Below, in pieces: positions 61,540 through 64,000 of a stretch of 64,000 nt of DNA; positions within the stretch are counted from its first letter, which is position 1, and each line of letters opens with the position of its first letter. A model generated the notes under the pieces. It had not been told where the DNA came from. It worked only from the letters and a program-made list of their open reading frames with translations, and did no database searches. Source of the DNA: Hymenobacter taeanensis (GTDB taxonomy: Bacteria; Bacteroidota; Bacteroidia; Cytophagales; Hymenobacteraceae); contig NZ_CP053538.1 in assembly GCF_013137895.1 (NCBI RefSeq), positions 495,501-559,500 on the forward strand, read 5' to 3'. The position numbers were made by a program, and so were the translations under genes.

Positions 61540-63915
61540 TTATGGAGTGCCCAGCGGAGCGTCGCCGCGCAGGGGCGGAATGGCAATGATGGGGCCTCCC
61601 GTATTGGGGGCGAAAATGGAGTAAATGGCTGGGGGCTGGTGCAGCGTGCCAGTGAGGCGGGTAAGGCCTTCGGGGCGCAGGTGGTAGCGCAGCACCGTAT
61701 CGTACTCAGCAAAGTCGCGGCGGGTATCTACGCGCAGGTCTTGAATGCGGCCGGCGTGTGAGTCATACACCCAGCCGTGTATGTGCAGGGGCTGTTGCTG
61801 CTGCCGCGCCCGTAGCACCGTGCTGGATTGGCAGAGGTTATATACCTGCTCAATAACGTTCAGCTCTACCAGGCGGCGGTAGCGGGCTTCGTCAGTCTCT
61901 AAGGCCTCTAGCTCAAGGCTGTTGCGCTGCATTACTTCACGCACGTTGCTGAGCCAGTTGGTGAGCATGCCCGGCTCCTGGGTTTCCATGGCTACGCGCA
62001 CGCCGCCGCAGCCGTAGTGCCCGCACACCACCACGTGCTCTACGCCCAACACCTCCACTGCGTACTCCAGCACCGACATCAAATTCAGATCAGTGCTGAC
62101 CACCAGGTTGGCTACGTTGCGGTGCACAAACACCTCGCCGGGCGCCGTGCCTATTATTTCACTGGCCGGCACTCTGCTGTCACAGCAGCCAATAAACAGA
62201 AACTTGGGGGCATCGGTGCTCAGTGCCGAAGCCGGATGCTGGGCATGCCGGAGCTTCTCGCCTACCCAATTGCGGTCGTTATCAAAGAGCTTATAATACG
62301 CTTCAAACTCTGCCTCCTGCTCATTTACCTGCCGTTGCTCGGCCAGGTTTTGGGTGTAGTCGTCGGCTTTGCGCAGAAATACCACCTGAATGTTGCGCTG
62401 CCGGGCCGAATCGCGGAAGTTCTCGATGGCGCTGAGTACGTCGCGGTCAATGAAAGCCGAGTTGGTACCGTCAATTTCCAGCGTGGCGTTTTCGGGAATG
62501 TTCTTCAGGATGGTCAGGATGCTGGCCTTGTTGAGGAACGATACATGCTCGCCGAGGCTGATGCGGATTTTGTCGCGCCCATCAACGGTATGATGCTCGA
62601 AGAAGTGGGCGTTGCGGTAGCTTTCCCGCAGGATAAAGAACATGCCCACAGCCGCGCCAATGCCAATACCCACCAGCAAGTCAGTTGCCAGAATGGCCAC
62701 AATGGTTACTATGAAGGGCACAAACTCAGTGAAGCCGCCTTGCAGCTGTTCTTTAAATACACTCACGCGCGCCAGCTTGTAGCCGGTTACCAAGAGAATA
62801 GCGGCCAGGGCTGCCCAGGGCACCATGTTCAGCAGCTTCGGGAACAGCAGCACGCTAATCAGCAGGAAGGTGCCGTGCAGCAGGGCCGCCAGCTTGGTGC
62901 GGGCACCGGCATTCAGGCTCACCGAGCTGCGCACAATTACGGAAGTCAAGGGTAGGCCACCAATCAGGCCGCTTACCAGGTTGCCTGCGCCCTGGGCCTT
63001 TAGCTCCCAGTTAGTGGGCGTTTTGCGCTTGAGCGGGTCCAGCTCGTCGGTGGCTTCAATGGACAGTAGTGCCTCCAGGCTGGCTACCAGGGCAATAGAC
63101 AGGGCCGCCAGATACACTTTGCCGTTGGTGAGCTGGCTGAAATCAGGTAGCGTGAACAGGTTCCGAAAATCAGCGGCGCTGGTTACCACGGGCAGCTGCA
63201 CCAAGTGAGTGCCGCGCAGGGCCAAGGCCGGGTTAAATGCCTGCACCAGCTGGTTTACCACCACGCCCAGCACCACTACTATCAGGGCGCCCGGCACCTT
63301 AGAAAGCACCGGATGCTGCTTAATGAAAGCTTGCTCCCAGAGCACCAGCACTGCCAGGGCCAGCACCGCAATACCTAGGCCAGTGGGCTGAATATGGTGC
63401 ACCGCCGTTTCAAGCAGAGCCGTAATGGTCGAGCCGGTTTTGGGGAACAGGGCCAATGTTTCGGCCGCGTCAGCATCGTAGCCTAGCAGGTGGGGCAGCT
63501 GTTTCATGATCAGAATAATGCCGATTGCAGCCAGCATTCCCTTAATCACGGCCGATGGAATGAAATTGCTGATAACGCCGGCACGGGCAATGCCCAGCAC
63601 AATCTGCATAACCCCAGCCACGCACAGTGCCACCTGCAGCGCCCCAAACGAACCCAACGACTCCAGGGCACTCACTACCACCAGAATCAGTCCGGCCTCG
63701 GGGCCCGAAATGCTTAGCGCCGACTTGCTCAGCGCCCCTACCACCAGCCCGCCCACTATTCCGGCAATAATGCCCGCAAATAGCGGCGCGCCCGAAGCCA
63801 GTGCAATACCCAGGCACAGGGGCACTGCTACCAGAAACGAGACAAAGCCGCCCTGTAAGTCATTTTTAAAGTAGGAAAAGTCTAAAAACCGTGATACACT
63901 AAGCTGCTTACTCAT
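61540..63915 (-). CDS. SulP-family anion transporter fused to a beta-carbonic anhydrase
   Basis: The first 440 or so residues are a SulP transporter (about 12 membrane helices; start LDFSYFKNDLQGGFVSFL). A STAS-like regulatory domain follows (about 440-530, EIDGTNSAFIDRDVLSAIE). The last 220 residues are a beta-class carbonic anhydrase with zinc ligands in GCCDSRVPASEI and VCGHYGCGGVRV. The fusion suggests that bicarbonate is moved and converted to or from CO2 at the same place. SulP-carbonic anhydrase fusions are known in bacteria. The substrate could also be another anion. The protein has 791 residues. Confidence 0.92.
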   Translation of the reverse strand: MSKQLSVSRFLDFSYFKNDLQGGFVSFLVAVPLCLGIALASGAPLFAGIIAGIVGGLVVGALSKSALSISGPEAGLILVVVSALESLGSFGALQVALCVAGVMQIVLGIARAGVISNFIPSAVIKGMLAAIGIILIMKQLPHLLGYDADAAETLALFPKTGSTITALLETAVHHIQPTGLGIAVLALAVLVLWEQAFIKQHPVLSKVPGALIVVVLGVVVNQLVQAFNPALALRGTHLVQLPVVTSAADFRNLFTLPDFSQLTNGKVYLAALSIALVASLEALLSIEATDELDPLKRKTPTNWELKAQGAGNLVSGLIGGLPLTSVIVRSSVSLNAGARTKLAALLHGTFLLISVLLFPKLLNMVPWAALAAILLVTGYKLARVSVFKEQLQGGFTEFVPFIVTIVAILATDLLVGIGIGAAVGMFFILRESYRNAHFFEHHTVDGRDKIRISLGEHVSFLNKASILTILKNIPENATLEIDGTNSAFIDRDVLSAIENFRDSARQRNIQVVFLRKADDYTQNLAEQRQVNEQEAEFEAYYKLFDNDRNWVGEKLRHAQHPASALSTDAPKFLFIGCCDSRVPASEIIGTAPGEVFVHRNVANLVVSTDLNLMSVLEYAVEVLGVEHVVVCGHYGCGGVRVAMETQEPGMLTNWLSNVREVMQRNSLELEALETDEARYRRLVELNVIEQVYNLCQSSTVLRARQQQQPLHIHGWVYDSHAGRIQDLRVDTRRDFAEYDTVLRYHLRPEGLTRLTGTLHQPPAIYSIFAPNTGGPIIAIPPLRGDAPLGTP

Positions 63916-64000
63916 ATGAGGTTATATAACTACAGGCAAGAGAAACCCAGGCCAGGCCATTAGTGGCCTGGCAAAGCACGGGACAAGCGCAGGTGGCGAA
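63916..64000. other. Right edge of the window, upstream of the SulP gene
   Basis: This 85-bp stretch holds the promoter side of the SulP fusion gene. It contains one GGCCTGGC-type near-palindrome (AGGCCAGGCCATTAGTGGCCTGG). No gene fits inside the window here. Confidence 0.3.

Overview
The window reads as chromosomal DNA of a Bacteroidota member of the Cytophagales, most likely Hymenobacter or a close relative. The reasons are two SusC/SusD-type pairs, PorQ- and PorE-like type IX secretion proteins, a DUF6702-type protein, -7 boxes of the Bacteroidota form TAnnTTTG, almost no Shine-Dalgarno sequences, moderately high GC, and heavy use of a GGCCTA/TAGGCC word. The genus is inferred from these features and not proven. 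Both edges fall next to genes or gene ends, and I found no tRNA, rRNA, CRISPR array, integrase or intact insertion sequence.

Layout. 0-2.6 kb: signalling (lone CZB domain, CHASE3 histidine kinase, single-domain response regulator). 2.6-4.7 kb: rnhB, a small acidic protein, a likely small RNA with its own promoter and terminator, and a Nudix hydrolase. 4.7-12.7 kb: a plus-strand run of plsC, gatC, a 1018-residue membrane/TPR protein, an ABC ATPase, a PduO-type cobalamin adenosyltransferase, ilvE, and prfB with its programmed +1 frameshift. 12.8-23.2 kb: two divergent SusC-SusD pairs around a 777-bp AT-rich control region. 23.2-29.4 kb: minus-strand SDR, hslU, porQ and lon. 29.6-32 kb: a PorE-like OmpA protein and a small membrane protein. 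32-39.5 kb: a minus-strand run with a DUF6702 protein, rseP, dxr, several small unknowns, an EEP-family phosphatase and a GH3 protein. 39.7-44.3 kb: OsmC, an unknown membrane protein, dnaA, and a UshA-like 5'-nucleotidase split into two exported proteins. 44.7-48.7 kb: both methylmalonyl-CoA mutase subunits. 48.7-50.3 kb: a sharply AT-rich island of overlapping genes. 50.3-64 kb: mixed metabolic genes (Gfo/Idh/MocA, two MBL-fold hydrolases, HxlR, ABC-F, SDR, DoxX, ankyrin), ending in a SulP-carbonic anhydrase fusion.

How genes connect. The adenosyltransferase at 9.7 kb makes the cofactor needed by the mutase at 44.7-48.7 kb. PorQ and the PorE-like protein belong to type IX secretion. HslU, Lon and RseP are three protein quality-control machines. 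The split nucleotidase sends its catalytic half through Tat and its C-terminal half through the lipoprotein route.

The strongest candidate for an undescribed system is the AT-rich island at 48.76-50.30 kb. It holds two small membrane proteins and a probable DUF6414-like protein. The genes overlap start-to-stop, and the last protein is broken into two reading frames at a run of nine A. Second is the structured orphan RNA at 3.75-3.89 kb. Also notable are perfect inverted-repeat terminators up to 33 bp per arm between convergent genes, two long REP-like elements flanking mutB plus the island, and the genome-wide-looking GGCCTA word.
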